Position numbers and translations under genes: made by a program
Assembly: GCA_963931615.1 (NCBI GenBank)
Contig: OZ007032.1
Coordinates: 1,860,001-1,924,000, forward strand
DNA length: 64,000 nucleotides
Direction of reading: 5' to 3'
Source: Coprenecus sp902388455
GTDB taxonomy: Bacteria > Bacteroidota > Bacteroidia > Bacteroidales > UBA932
Notes under the pieces: model-generated
Database searches by the model: none
What the model saw: the letters and a program-made list of their open reading frames with translations, nothing else
What the model was told of the DNA's origin: nothing
Shown: positions 17,116 to 26,019 of the stretch, one piece after another
How positions within the stretch are numbered: the first letter of the stretch is position 1
Layout of the letters: each line of letters begins with the position of its first letter

Positions 17116-19059
17116 TTACGGACGCGTATCACCTTCATCGCTGACAGCTGCAGCCCCGTTGACTGTGATATTCGCACCGCTATTACCGTAGATGCGGTCA
17201 CCGTAGAACTTCGTGTCCTCATCGTAGGTGATGGTCACACCGTTTTCCTTTTCCTGGTTAGCCCAGACATACATAGCAGGCAGATTGTCTGCATAAGGTC
17301 CTGTTACCTCTACGACAGTATTTACTAAGTAGATTGATGACGGATACTGGTAGGCCGCTCCAGGCAACTTGTTTCCCACAGTCAGTCCCGCAATATTCAG
17401 CATATTGCCAGTGCCCCAGTTCACGTTATTGAAATAGTCTCCTATCGTACCTCCATCATCATCGGTGTAATGAAGAGTTATCGTGCAGTCCTCCACATTT
17501 GCATTACCGCCACGCAGAATCATGCCATGCATCGTTCCAGTCATACTGCATTTCTTAATTGTCACATCTGCCGGAATATTGACTAACACCGGATCACTAC
17601 CAGTGAACGTCGAATTCTCCAGAACTATTTTCACGTTCTGTGAATACGGAAGAGAGGCATTTGTAGCTACCGCGTAAGCTGCTACATTCATCGTGGAGTT
17701 CCTTACTGTAATACTGCCGTTCGAAATCATTCCTCCAATTCCCACACCACAGCCGTTGGACTCAAATGTAATGCCGTCCAAAGTCAGGGAACCATTGTTT
17801 CCAACCTCGAAGGCATCATAGGTTACGGCAGCAAGGTTCTGAGTGACTATCGTCCCGTCCGTGAATGTCACCGAGGCATTCTCAGCCGTCATTACGGCAT
17901 TGAATGTAATAGTGTGGCCATCCAGGTCCAATGACGCAGTCTCCCCTTCCGTCAATGACAAGGTCTGAGCTGACACTGTGATGTCTCCTGTTAGAACAGC
18001 ATCGCCTCCATTGGTGAGAACATCCACCAATTCTTCCTCAGTATTAATCTCTATTGCCGGCTCATTGAAGTCCGGAACGACCTCGACATCGATGCCGGTA
18101 CGGTCGGTCAGCAGGTTACCGGAGACGTTGGTGCGGTAGTTGCGGCGGACAGGGATGTTCTGGAAAGTATATTCGGAGATCGTCTCCTGACCGTCGCGCT
18201 GGAAGTGCATCGTGAACTCATTGAGAACCAGTTGCTGCTCCTCGCCTTCTTCGTAGGGAGCGAAGATATAGTCAAATGAGAGCTGACGGCAGCCGTCAGC
18301 GGCTATGGGATAACTCACATCTGCAATATCTACAGGTCCACTGACGAGAAATGATTCCTTATCATCTTCAGTAAGTTCCCCTGTAAGCAGGTCAATCCCT
18401 GTCGGGATATCGATGCCGCTGAAGTCTATCTTGACTTGGGTCGGGAGCAATGAAGCGAAGTCTTCGGCCACAGTCCGGTAATCATTAGTGGTGATGTTGA
18501 GCTGACCGAAAGGACGGTGCAGATTGATATCGTGACTTGACGGTCCGTTGACCTCTATCGGATATGAAGCGAAGAAAGCATCACGGGTGTCGTCATTACT
18601 CTTATAAGTATCCCCCTCCTTGAAAGTGACCTCAGGGAAATCGGCTGTGTTGTAGTGATTATCCTCGAAGCCGTTGTCAGAGTCTTCTGTAGCATTATCC
18701 GCCCAGAAGACCAGAAGGTATTTATGACCGGATACCAGTTGAAGATCCCCGAACTCCGCCTTATGGGTCGTCCCATCCACTCTCACCACCACTTTATCGC
18801 CCATCGGCTCAGGCTGACTCATTCCGTCATCATTGAGATAAACGCCCATGATACAACGGTTCACCTCGGAGGCATTCCCCGGTTCGTCATTGCTCTTGAC
18901 CACCGCACCGCCGTCAATCGGCATAGTGGCCGAGATGCTGACACTCACCTCCTCGCCGGAGATGGAGCCGCCCTGGAGCTCATCGCGCTGACAGGAAGCA
19001 AGCAGCAATATGGCTGCCGCAGCCGCCAAGAATAACATTTGTCCAAAATATTTTTTCAT
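17116..19059 (-). CDS. Fimbrillin-like anchor fused to a predicted beta-helix (647 aa)
   Basis: The lipoprotein signal has Cys at 23 (LLLASC). The anchor runs to about residue 330 and ends with NIPVRRNYRTNVSGNLLTD. The second half starts INTEEELVDVLTNGGDAVLTGD and continues as a repeating strand-turn pattern (SLDLDGHTITFNAVMTA, GSITVRNSTMNVAAYAVATN, VTIKKCSMTGTMHGMILRGG). It matches the 630-residue paralog rung by rung, so one probably arose by duplication of the other. It ends in a short polar tail. The gene is 63 bp upstream of the next gene in the operon. A surface adhesin or pilus tip role is inferred; no enzyme motif is seen. Confidence 0.82.
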   Translation of the reverse strand: MKKYFGQMLFLAAAAAILLLASCQRDELQGGSISGEEVSVSISATMPIDGGAVVKSNDEPGNASEVNRCIMGVYLNDDGMSQPEPMGDKVVVRVDGTTHKAEFGDLQLVSGHKYLLVFWADNATEDSDNGFEDNHYNTADFPEVTFKEGDTYKSNDDTRDAFFASYPIEVNGPSSHDINLHRPFGQLNITTNDYRTVAEDFASLLPTQVKIDFSGIDIPTGIDLLTGELTEDDKESFLVSGPVDIADVSYPIAADGCRQLSFDYIFAPYEEGEEQQLVLNEFTMHFQRDGQETISEYTFQNIPVRRNYRTNVSGNLLTDRTGIDVEVVPDFNEPAIEINTEEELVDVLTNGGDAVLTGDITVSAQTLSLTEGETASLDLDGHTITFNAVMTAENASVTFTDGTIVTQNLAAVTYDAFEVGNNGSLTLDGITFESNGCGVGIGGMISNGSITVRNSTMNVAAYAVATNASLPYSQNVKIVLENSTFTGSDPVLVNIPADVTIKKCSMTGTMHGMILRGGNANVEDCTITLHYTDDDGGTIGDYFNNVNWGTGNMLNIAGLTVGNKLPGAAYQYPSSIYLVNTVVEVTGPYADNLPAMYVWANQEKENGVTITYDEDTKFYGDRIYGNSGANITVNGAAAVSDEGDTRP

Positions 19060-19108
19060 TTCGTCACTTGTTTAGAAAATCCGTTTAACTTATTTTCCAC
19101 ATCTCTCA

Positions 19109-21730
19109 TTATTCAGGAACAACTTCATACTTGATGTTTTCATCTCCGGTAATCTCCTTGTAAATGTAGCCTTCAGCGGGTTCGTAAACTGCTCTTGTTC
19201 TTGTCGTATGATTGTATGCCTTGCCACTGAATTTTCCACCCTTAAGAATAACGATCCCTGACGGCAACCCTGTATCATTGTCCCCTGAAACAACTGCGCT
19301 GGTGCCACCTATTTCCAGACCTTCGCTACGGTCATTAGGAGAATAGAATTTTCCGCCGGTTATAGTTACAACAGCTCCGTTTGTCACATACACCGGATAG
19401 TAAGCATCAACATGTCCGTCTGTATTCACTGTGTAGTATTCCCCGCTGCTTATAACCGCATCCTGGCAACCCTCTATAGAGACACCACCCTGTGTACCTT
19501 TGACCACACAATTATCAAGTCGTATCTTCGAGCCGAAAAGGCGCATTGCGTAGGCCCAATGTTTGCCATTGTTTTTATTTGTTGATGTAGATTCAAAATA
19601 ACTGTCACTGATGGTAATCTCTCCGCTGGCGACATTACGCCCCATACCGCAGACCGTAAACTCTCCGGACTTAATACGCGCTTTTGTGATTGTGACATTA
19701 GCATCATTCCAATAGGCAATGGCTGCAGAGTTGTATTGTGTACCGTGCCAGTGATGGTCCGGATCATTGACAAGAGTAATACCGTCAATGATCAGGTCGC
19801 CTCCGGTTATATGAATCAAGGACTTCTGATACCCGGGATTTGTCTCATTTGGAGTATCAGTAGAATTGTCAATGATTCCCCCGCCTGTCAGGGTAAGACC
19901 GTTCTCAGCAGTAAAATGATTCTGGTCTCCGAGCTTTATCGTGGTGCCCGAAGCTATATCTATCGTCTTGTGCCGCGTGAACGTGAGTTCTGCGGCAGTG
20001 GCAGTGCTCAGATCTATGTCAGCTTCTACGGATATCGCAGCTATGGCATCATTGGAAAGTGCGCTTTTGAAACTTTTTACCGTATTGATTTCCACCGGTA
20101 CGCTCACCTGTCTGCCGTTCTCGACTACTTCGAAAGTACCGTTGGGGGCAGGGTCGTAGTTGACCTGGATGGAAGAGTGCCCGTTTGCGACGAATGTCCC
20201 GCAGAGGAAATCATCCCCTGTGGACGGGTCATAGTTTTTAAATGTTCCGCCGTAAACTGTGATAGTGCCTGGACTGCCGTTCTGGAGATTCAAAGCAGGA
20301 TAAAGGTTCGGATCATTACCCGTCTGAGGAGCCTCGTTGCCGAAAGTACCTCCGTATATCTCCACCTGGCCGCCATTGGATGCGTAGACACAGGTGTTAT
20401 AGTTGTTTCCCGTGCTATTACCTCCGACAGTATAATTACCACCTTTAATTACAATCTTAGAATTACTTCCGTTAGCCCACAACGTCACATGCTGATAACC
20501 TGAGCCGCCATTTACCACGCCCGTACCCTCGGAGTCCTCCAGCGTCAGAGTGCCGTTATTCACCCGAAATGCCCACACACCGGAATCACCGTTATCGCTG
20601 CCATCCCAAGTCACAGTATGACCGGCAAGGTTGATGATCACATCCACTCCTCCGTCAATTACGACAGGAGCCTCATCTGTAATGGTAATATCTTCCGCCA
20701 GAGCCACGTAACCGCCCTTTTCCATTACATTGTAGAACTCTTCCGTATCATATACAAGTGCCGGGTCATTGAAGTTCGGGACAACCTTCACATCCACACC
20801 GGCACGGTCAGTGAGCAGGGCCCCGGAGACGTTGGTACGGTAGTTGCGCTGGACGGGGATGCTCTCGAAAGTATAATCCTTGGCAACAGAAGTGGTTCCG
20901 TCTTCTTTAAGGAACGACATAGTGAACTCGCTCACGACTGTCTGGCCCTCGGCAGGAGCCAGGATGTAGTCAAATGAGAGCTGTTTCGAGTCCTCTTCTC
21001 CGTCCACATCCAATCCCGCAATGTCAACGGCTGTCGATGTTGTCACTTTGGTCATGTCATTCACTGTTCCGTTCACGAGGTCGATGGAGGTAGGTATGCT
21101 CTGGAAAGCGAGCTTGACCTTGACCGGCAGTAAATCAGAGTGTGTTGAAGGTATAAGGCCATAGTCAGTGGTGATGATGTTAATCTGACCGAAGGGACGG
21201 GTAAGGCTGACTGTCCTGTCCTCAGGTCCGTCCAATTCGAACTCCTCCACTTTGAAGAATGCATCACGGCTATCTTCATTGCTCTTGTATTCAGTCCCGG
21301 ACTTGTACGATACGCTAGGAAGGTTCTCCGTGTCATAATAAAGGTCCGTTCCAAGTCCGTTTTCCGGGTCATCCACATGGTCGGCCCAGAGCACCAGTCT
21401 GTACTTCTGGCCAGTTATCAGATTAAGGTCCTCGAAAGCAGCCGTCAGGTTCTCCACCTTGACCACCTGCCTGGTGCCGTAAAGACTTGCCGTGACACTT
21501 CCGTCCTCACATCCCAGAAGATACACCTCCAGAATGCAGCGGTTGACATCGGAGCCGTTGCCGGGATTGTCATTGCTCTTTACGACCGCACCGCCGTCAC
21601 CAGGCACTACGGCCGAAATACTTACACTCACCTCCTCGCCGGAGATGGAGCCGCCCTGCAGTTCATCGCGCTGGCAGGAGGTCAGCAGCAGCAATGCGGC
21701 TGCCGCTAGGGTTAAAAGAAGATTTTTCAT
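19109..21730 (-). CDS. Fimbrillin-like anchor fused to a long predicted beta-helix (873 aa)
   Basis: This is the largest paralog. The signal peptide has Cys at 19 (LLLLTSC) and the anchor (to about residue 325) has the same landmarks as its neighbours (NRCILEVYLL, TRPFGQINIITTDY, SFDYILAPAEG, ESIPVQRNYRTNVSGALLTD). The beta-helix part of about 540 residues is longer and different from those of the 630- and 647-residue proteins. It includes VIINLAGHTVTWDG, GGNYTVGGNSTG, QVEIYGGTFGNEAP and GTITVYGGTFKNYD, then a second run around GEITISDSYFEST. The end, EPAEGYIYKEITG followed by YEVVPE, looks like a cap that is also kept at the end of the 352-residue paralog. Function as an adhesin is inferred. 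Confidence 0.82.
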   Translation of the reverse strand: MKNLLLTLAAAALLLLTSCQRDELQGGSISGEEVSVSISAVVPGDGGAVVKSNDNPGNGSDVNRCILEVYLLGCEDGSVTASLYGTRQVVKVENLTAAFEDLNLITGQKYRLVLWADHVDDPENGLGTDLYYDTENLPSVSYKSGTEYKSNEDSRDAFFKVEEFELDGPEDRTVSLTRPFGQINIITTDYGLIPSTHSDLLPVKVKLAFQSIPTSIDLVNGTVNDMTKVTTSTAVDIAGLDVDGEEDSKQLSFDYILAPAEGQTVVSEFTMSFLKEDGTTSVAKDYTFESIPVQRNYRTNVSGALLTDRAGVDVKVVPNFNDPALVYDTEEFYNVMEKGGYVALAEDITITDEAPVVIDGGVDVIINLAGHTVTWDGSDNGDSGVWAFRVNNGTLTLEDSEGTGVVNGGSGYQHVTLWANGSNSKIVIKGGNYTVGGNSTGNNYNTCVYASNGGQVEIYGGTFGNEAPQTGNDPNLYPALNLQNGSPGTITVYGGTFKNYDPSTGDDFLCGTFVANGHSSIQVNYDPAPNGTFEVVENGRQVSVPVEINTVKSFKSALSNDAIAAISVEADIDLSTATAAELTFTRHKTIDIASGTTIKLGDQNHFTAENGLTLTGGGIIDNSTDTPNETNPGYQKSLIHITGGDLIIDGITLVNDPDHHWHGTQYNSAAIAYWNDANVTITKARIKSGEFTVCGMGRNVASGEITISDSYFESTSTNKNNGKHWAYAMRLFGSKIRLDNCVVKGTQGGVSIEGCQDAVISSGEYYTVNTDGHVDAYYPVYVTNGAVVTITGGKFYSPNDRSEGLEIGGTSAVVSGDNDTGLPSGIVILKGGKFSGKAYNHTTRTRAVYEPAEGYIYKEITGDENIKYEVVPE

Positions 21731-21743
21731 GATATTCTAAAGT

Positions 21744-22802
21744 TTAATTTGTTTTCACAACTTCGTAATTATAGGTTATACCGTTGATGGTCTGGACGTT
21801 GCTTTGGTATTCATAGCCTTCAGGCAGCGTGGCCTGGTTGTCCCTGAAGAAGCCGCCGGTGATAGTCAGATCCGCGCTCTTGGTCAGCAGCGCTCCCGAT
21901 ACGTTGGAGCGGTAGTTGCGCTGGACAGGGAGCTCGGGGAAGGAGTAGGGTGCGATACCCAGCTCATTGTCGCTGTCATCGTAGAATCTCATGGTTATCC
22001 CGCTTATCATCCTCTGCTGGTCTGCCGGGGCGAAGATGTAGTCGAATGAAAGCTGCTGGGCTCCGGTAACGACAGGGGAGGTGATACCATCAGGTATGGC
22101 GGATATCTCTCCGGTTACTCCGCCTGCATCAGCCGCAGGCTCTGTCAGAGTACCGCTGATAAGGTTCATTCCGGTCGGGATGGAAGTAAAAGTCATCCGC
22201 ACTTTTGCGGGCTTGAGAGCCTTCATCTTGATGTCATCGTAGTCTGTAGTGAAAATGTTGAGCTGGCCGAAAGGACGGGTCAGGGTATAGCTGTCCCGCA
22301 CCTCGCCGGAAAAGTCGGTAAGGTCGAACACTCCGTAGAATGCGTCGCGGGTGTCGTCGCTGCTCTTGTACTGGCCAGAGGTATTGTATGTAACCGTCGG
22401 GAAATCTGTAGTGACATAGTGGTTGTCCGTCTGCAAGCTTGTCGTAGATGCCACGTTGTCCGCCCAGAACACCAGCTTGTAGTCATAGCCGGTCAGCAGG
22501 GTCACGTCCTCGAAGGTGGCCGTACCATCAGTCCCCACTCCCTCATATTCAAGGGTTCCGTACAACTCGGTAGAGCTTTCATCCGTCACCATGTACACGC
22601 CGAGAATACAGCGGTTGACCTCACTACCGTTGCCGGGATTCTCAGCACTTTTCACCGCAGGGCCGCCTGTGGGCACCGATGCGGAAAGCGTTACTGTCAC
22701 TTCCTCGCCGGCAGGCAGACCGAAGCCGGTCTCTTCCCTCTGGCAGGAAACCGCGAGCAGTGCCATGACTGCTGCGGAGATTGTCAATAGTTTGGCTTTC
22801 AT
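21744..22802 (-). CDS. Fimbrillin-like surface lipoprotein with a remnant beta-helix end (352 aa)
   Basis: The signal peptide has Cys at 20 (LLAVSC). The anchor module is complete (NRCILGVYMV, YDYKLVFWADN, TRPFGQLNIFTTDYDDI, SFDYIFAPADQ, PELPVQRNYRSNVSGALLTK). After it come only about 45 residues: one strand-turn unit, LTITGGFFRDNQA, and an end segment with EGYEYQS and YNYEVVKTN. That end resembles the cap of the 873-residue paralog. The protein thus looks like a version that lost nearly all of the helix. It lies 14 bp upstream of the next gene and 5 bp downstream of the short 164-residue gene. A shaft or anchor subunit role is inferred. Confidence 0.82.
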   Translation of the reverse strand: MKAKLLTISAAVMALLAVSCQREETGFGLPAGEEVTVTLSASVPTGGPAVKSAENPGNGSEVNRCILGVYMVTDESSTELYGTLEYEGVGTDGTATFEDVTLLTGYDYKLVFWADNVASTTSLQTDNHYVTTDFPTVTYNTSGQYKSSDDTRDAFYGVFDLTDFSGEVRDSYTLTRPFGQLNIFTTDYDDIKMKALKPAKVRMTFTSIPTGMNLISGTLTEPAADAGGVTGEISAIPDGITSPVVTGAQQLSFDYIFAPADQQRMISGITMRFYDDSDNELGIAPYSFPELPVQRNYRSNVSGALLTKSADLTITGGFFRDNQATLPEGYEYQSNVQTINGITYNYEVVKTN

Positions 22803-22806
22803 ATTA

Positions 22807-23301
22807 TCAGATATTTAAATTCAAGGTTATGTTGGTTGTGTAGTTGGCCACAATATCTTCTGAGCCGAGGGACAGCGTCTGTTCTGCTGCTCCCACCTTG
22901 AGAGTCCCCTTTATCGGTGCGGATGAAACGGGAGGGAAGAAGTAGTCGGTCAGGATAGCCGTACTTCCATACGCGATAGTGAGGGACTGCTCTCCTGTAA
23001 GCGGCTGTCCATTCAGGACATCATAGCCGAGAGGAAGACCGCCGGTTATTTCCAAGGAAACGTCCTGGGAAGAGGAGATGTCGGAAGCATTGGCTACCAC
23101 GACATTGGCCAGAGGCCTACTGAGGGTTATGTCCATAGCCGCCCCGGCAGTGAAACTATAGTTCCTCAGCACTCCGCAGAACGCATCCCGCTCATCCCCG
23201 CTGACATAGCTGTTCTCCCCCGTGCCGGAGCCGCCGGACTGTGTACATCCTACTAGCGGGAAAATTGCCGCAAACACTGCATATATCACTTTATTTTTCA
23301 T
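22807..23301 (-). CDS. Short fimbrillin-like lipoprotein lacking the N-terminal half of the module
   Basis: A 164-residue protein with a signal peptide and lipobox (FPLVGC, Cys at 19). Right after the signal it picks up the middle of the family module: SGDERDAFCGVLRNYSF matches the D-x-R-D-A-F turn, LSRPLANVVVANASD matches the TRPFGQ strand, and it ends with an EDIVANYTTNITLNLNI strand that matches the RRNYITNV region. The first beta-sheet half, with the RCILEVY and FWAD strands, is absent. It has no frameshift or stop and keeps normal spacing to both neighbours (5 bp each), so it seems a genuine short subunit, perhaps a cap or donor-strand-like partner, rather than a decaying copy. Confidence 0.75.
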   Translation of the reverse strand: MKNKVIYAVFAAIFPLVGCTQSGGSGTGENSYVSGDERDAFCGVLRNYSFTAGAAMDITLSRPLANVVVANASDISSSQDVSLEITGGLPLGYDVLNGQPLTGEQSLTIAYGSTAILTDYFFPPVSSAPIKGTLKVGAAEQTLSLGSEDIVANYTTNITLNLNI

Positions 23302-23305
23302 AGCA

Positions 23306-24325
23306 TCAATCAGGTAATGTTATATCAATATATCCGTCAAATCCGGGGTCGATGCCCACTCCCGACCCTCTGTCCTCCGTCAGATAGGTACCTCTAAGCA
23401 CCGTTGTCTGTCCCTTCAGAATCCTGGCTTCCAGCCCTGAATAGGAATTGACCACCTCCCCTTCGGCATCCATGACAGTAAGGGTGATATTGACCGTGGT
23501 ACTCTCACCGTTGACAAATACATAGTCATATCCCAGCAGCACCTCATCCTCCGTCACGGGGGTTATGGCGGAAGTAAAATAGATAGCGGTCTCAGCCTTG
23601 TTGGGAAGTCCCGTCAGGACATTGTAGCCTGTAGGGAAATACAGGGCATAGTCCCAGCGGACAGTGTACTGCTCCCAGAAATCCGCGCCGGGGGGCTCAG
23701 GCAGGTCCATCGTCATGTTCTGCAGGAACTCGGCGGCATCGGTCGAGACAGCCTCCACCCGCCCCATAGGACTGTGCATGGTCTCGGCGACATCCATCGT
23801 AGTGAACCATTCGTCTGACGAGATATTCAGGTCAAAACGGGCCTCGTAGCATTCCTTCAATGAAATGGAGCCTTGATATGTGTCATCAAAGACAATTCTG
23901 GAAAGATCCGACATGTCATAGACAGAGGAACCTCCCTGCATATCCTTGGTACATACCGCAAAAGCCGCGACTTTATAGTTCCCTGCATGCAGGGTGTCTG
24001 TAAAGCGCACGCTGGAGGATCCGTCCTCAGCCCTGACGGCTCCGGACTCCAGGCGGCTGACAGGCTCACCCGTGAAATCGTTTCTGTAAATCTCCATGAT
24101 AAAATACATGCAGCCGTCCTCATCGCTGCGTCCAATGGTGGATGTTTCAGCTACGGCCGGATCCGTAGTCAGGTCGATATTGACAACTATCATTGTCGGA
24201 TCCACGCCCGGACCTACCGGATACTCATGAATACGGCAGGAGACTACAGCGATACTTGCAAGAATTGCGGCCACGTATATCAGGACCGCCGTGAGGGATG
24301 TTTTTGGTGTATGTTTCATGTTCAT
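23306..24325 (-). CDS. Fimbrillin-like lipoprotein, divergent member (339 aa)
   Basis: The signal peptide is long, with the lipobox at Cys 30 (IAVVSC). The body follows the same order as the operon's other anchors but with divergent sequence: MYFIMEIYRN for the first strand, YKVAAFAVCT for the second, SPMGRVEAVSTDAAEF in place of TRPFGQ, GYDYVFVNG, and LKGQTTVLRGTYLTED in place of RRNYITNV. In other Bacteroidales fimbrial loci, the gene next to the OmpA/DUF3575 protein is often the anchor or assembly subunit (FimB/Mfa2 type). That role is a reasonable inference here but is not proved by any motif. It is the second gene of the operon. Confidence 0.75.
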   Translation of the reverse strand: MNMKHTPKTSLTAVLIYVAAILASIAVVSCRIHEYPVGPGVDPTMIVVNIDLTTDPAVAETSTIGRSDEDGCMYFIMEIYRNDFTGEPVSRLESGAVRAEDGSSSVRFTDTLHAGNYKVAAFAVCTKDMQGGSSVYDMSDLSRIVFDDTYQGSISLKECYEARFDLNISSDEWFTTMDVAETMHSPMGRVEAVSTDAAEFLQNMTMDLPEPPGADFWEQYTVRWDYALYFPTGYNVLTGLPNKAETAIYFTSAITPVTEDEVLLGYDYVFVNGESTTVNITLTVMDAEGEVVNSYSGLEARILKGQTTVLRGTYLTEDRGSGVGIDPGFDGYIDITLPD

Positions 24326-24331
24326 CTCCTC

Positions 24332-25759
24332 CTATAACTTATATATCAACGATATTCCAAGCCGGGTAATACCCAGATAATTGGCAATGGAGGTATCCCA
24401 GCTGATACCGTTCTCGACATTGTAGAATGTATCGTAGCGGGTCCAGATATAGCCTACTCCGATGTTGAACTCCATGCCCCAGTGCTTTGAGAACTTGAGG
24501 GCGTATCCGTAATCCAGTCCCGCGCCCCACATACCGTCAGTATCCTGATAGCGGTTGCGTTCATCCACCGAGATGTTGAACATACCGCCTAGCAGATGTA
24601 CGCCGAAGAAATGACCCTTCATTCCCGGCTTCAGCCAGTAACGGGCCGACGGCTGCAAAGCGAATACCCTGTACCGGTAATTACGCGCCACCGTATAGGG
24701 ACTGTAGAACACTGGTATATCGAGCGACCACTGATCAGCCAGACGAACCTCTACCGCCAGATTCGGAACGACCAGGGCATAAAAAGGCAGGTTGGTCTTG
24801 AGCCACCAGCGGGATGATTCCCAGGTAAATGAAGACTTCTTCCTGCCGGAAACGGTCTTGCCGGAATCAACGGCAGGTACTACGGCTACGGCAGAATCCG
24901 CTTCCGGAGCCACTGCTACCGCCGAATCTGCCGGAACTACAGATGCGGCCCCCCTATCTCCGGCCACTACAGCAGGCCTTTGCGCCGCTAGTATAGGATC
25001 TCCTTCACGTGCAGAAAGGGCATAGACCTCCGGCACACTCTCGGGAATGTACTGCCGGAGCGGCTCCCCGGCATCCCGCCTACGGACAATCAGGAGCACC
25101 GAGATACTGTTGCGCAGCTTTGGAAACATGTGCTGCTTCATATAAGCGTAAGCGCGGCCTCCCGCTATGGTCAGAAGCCGCACCTTCAGCTGCTCCCTCA
25201 CCATACCGGGAGCATATTCTACCGTCTCAGGCACCGTCCTCAGGGCATCCAGCACCTGTTCCCGATCCGGAACTTGAGTGTCTTTCTCCACCAGAGTCCG
25301 CAGAATATCGTACCCGATACCCTCCGGTTCGCATGTCACTTTTCCAGGATCTATACCTGTATACCTTATTATATATGAAGCCAGCGAGTCACCACGCAGG
25401 CGTGTTAGCCTATTGTTCGAGCGCAGGTCGCCATCAGGAGATGAGTACGAGCGGATTACTACTTCAAAATCCCTGTTCTCATCCATATAGGAGCGAACTT
25501 TTGTGATTACGGAATCCAATGCCGCCGCATTGCCGTTATAACTCGGAATCACATACCGGTATCCGGACGGATAGTGTACCGTGATACTGTCCTCAGGGTG
25601 CAGCTGCATCGGCTCATCCAACAGCATCTCCGCCACGTCAGTTATCTCTTCTGCCGGATCCGCCGGTCCTGGCACCGCTCTTCCTTCTGCCACCCCGGAT
25701 AAACAGCAGCAGGACAATAAAAGAAGAGACAGTCTTCTCAGTATGGGTTTGCTGTACAT
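24332..25759 (-). CDS. OmpA-like/DUF3575 outer-membrane protein, first gene of the fimbrial operon
   Basis: The N-terminal signal peptide is followed by a domain of about 170 residues with an OmpA-like arrangement (YRYVIPSYNGNAAALDSVITKV, then VVIRSYSSPDGDLRSNNRLTRLRGDSLASYI). A low-complexity Ala/Val/Asp linker follows. The C-terminal 165 residues (RWWLKTNLPFYALVVPNLAVE up to GITRLGISLIYKL) match the DUF3575 beta-barrel pattern. Proteins with this layout commonly lie beside fimbrillin genes in Bacteroidales. They are thought to sit in the outer membrane at the base of the fimbria. I chose the ATG at 25759, just before a basic-hydrophobic signal; the frame extends to 25816 without protein-like sequence. 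Six bases separate it from the next gene. Confidence 0.82.
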   Translation of the reverse strand: MYSKPILRRLSLLLLSCCCLSGVAEGRAVPGPADPAEEITDVAEMLLDEPMQLHPEDSITVHYPSGYRYVIPSYNGNAAALDSVITKVRSYMDENRDFEVVIRSYSSPDGDLRSNNRLTRLRGDSLASYIIRYTGIDPGKVTCEPEGIGYDILRTLVEKDTQVPDREQVLDALRTVPETVEYAPGMVREQLKVRLLTIAGGRAYAYMKQHMFPKLRNSISVLLIVRRRDAGEPLRQYIPESVPEVYALSAREGDPILAAQRPAVVAGDRGAASVVPADSAVAVAPEADSAVAVVPAVDSGKTVSGRKKSSFTWESSRWWLKTNLPFYALVVPNLAVEVRLADQWSLDIPVFYSPYTVARNYRYRVFALQPSARYWLKPGMKGHFFGVHLLGGMFNISVDERNRYQDTDGMWGAGLDYGYALKFSKHWGMEFNIGVGYIWTRYDTFYNVENGISWDTSIANYLGITRLGISLIYKL

Positions 25760-26019
25760 TTTAAATCTTCGTTTAAAATGCACACAGGCAATTCTGCCGT
25801 AATTCAGAAACAACAATCAGAATAGCGCAGGATTTGGAGTATTAGATATCTGATTTTTAAATAATTTACTCCAATTTTAAATTTTTTGAAAATTTTTACA
25901 AAAGTGTTATTTTATTTTAATATCTTTGTATTCCTAAACGAAGGTTTTTCCAGCACTCTATCAATTGATCAGTTGTTCTATGGGCTGCATCTGCAGATTA
26001 TGCAGATAATGATGCAACG

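Noticed and set aside
25861..25928. Promoter TATCTTTG at 25921 facing right, perhaps an inverted (off) promoter of the fimbrial operon
   Set aside because: No -33 element at the right distance and no flanking inverted repeats longer than 7 bp; there is no gene on that strand to drive. Kept only as a weak thought.
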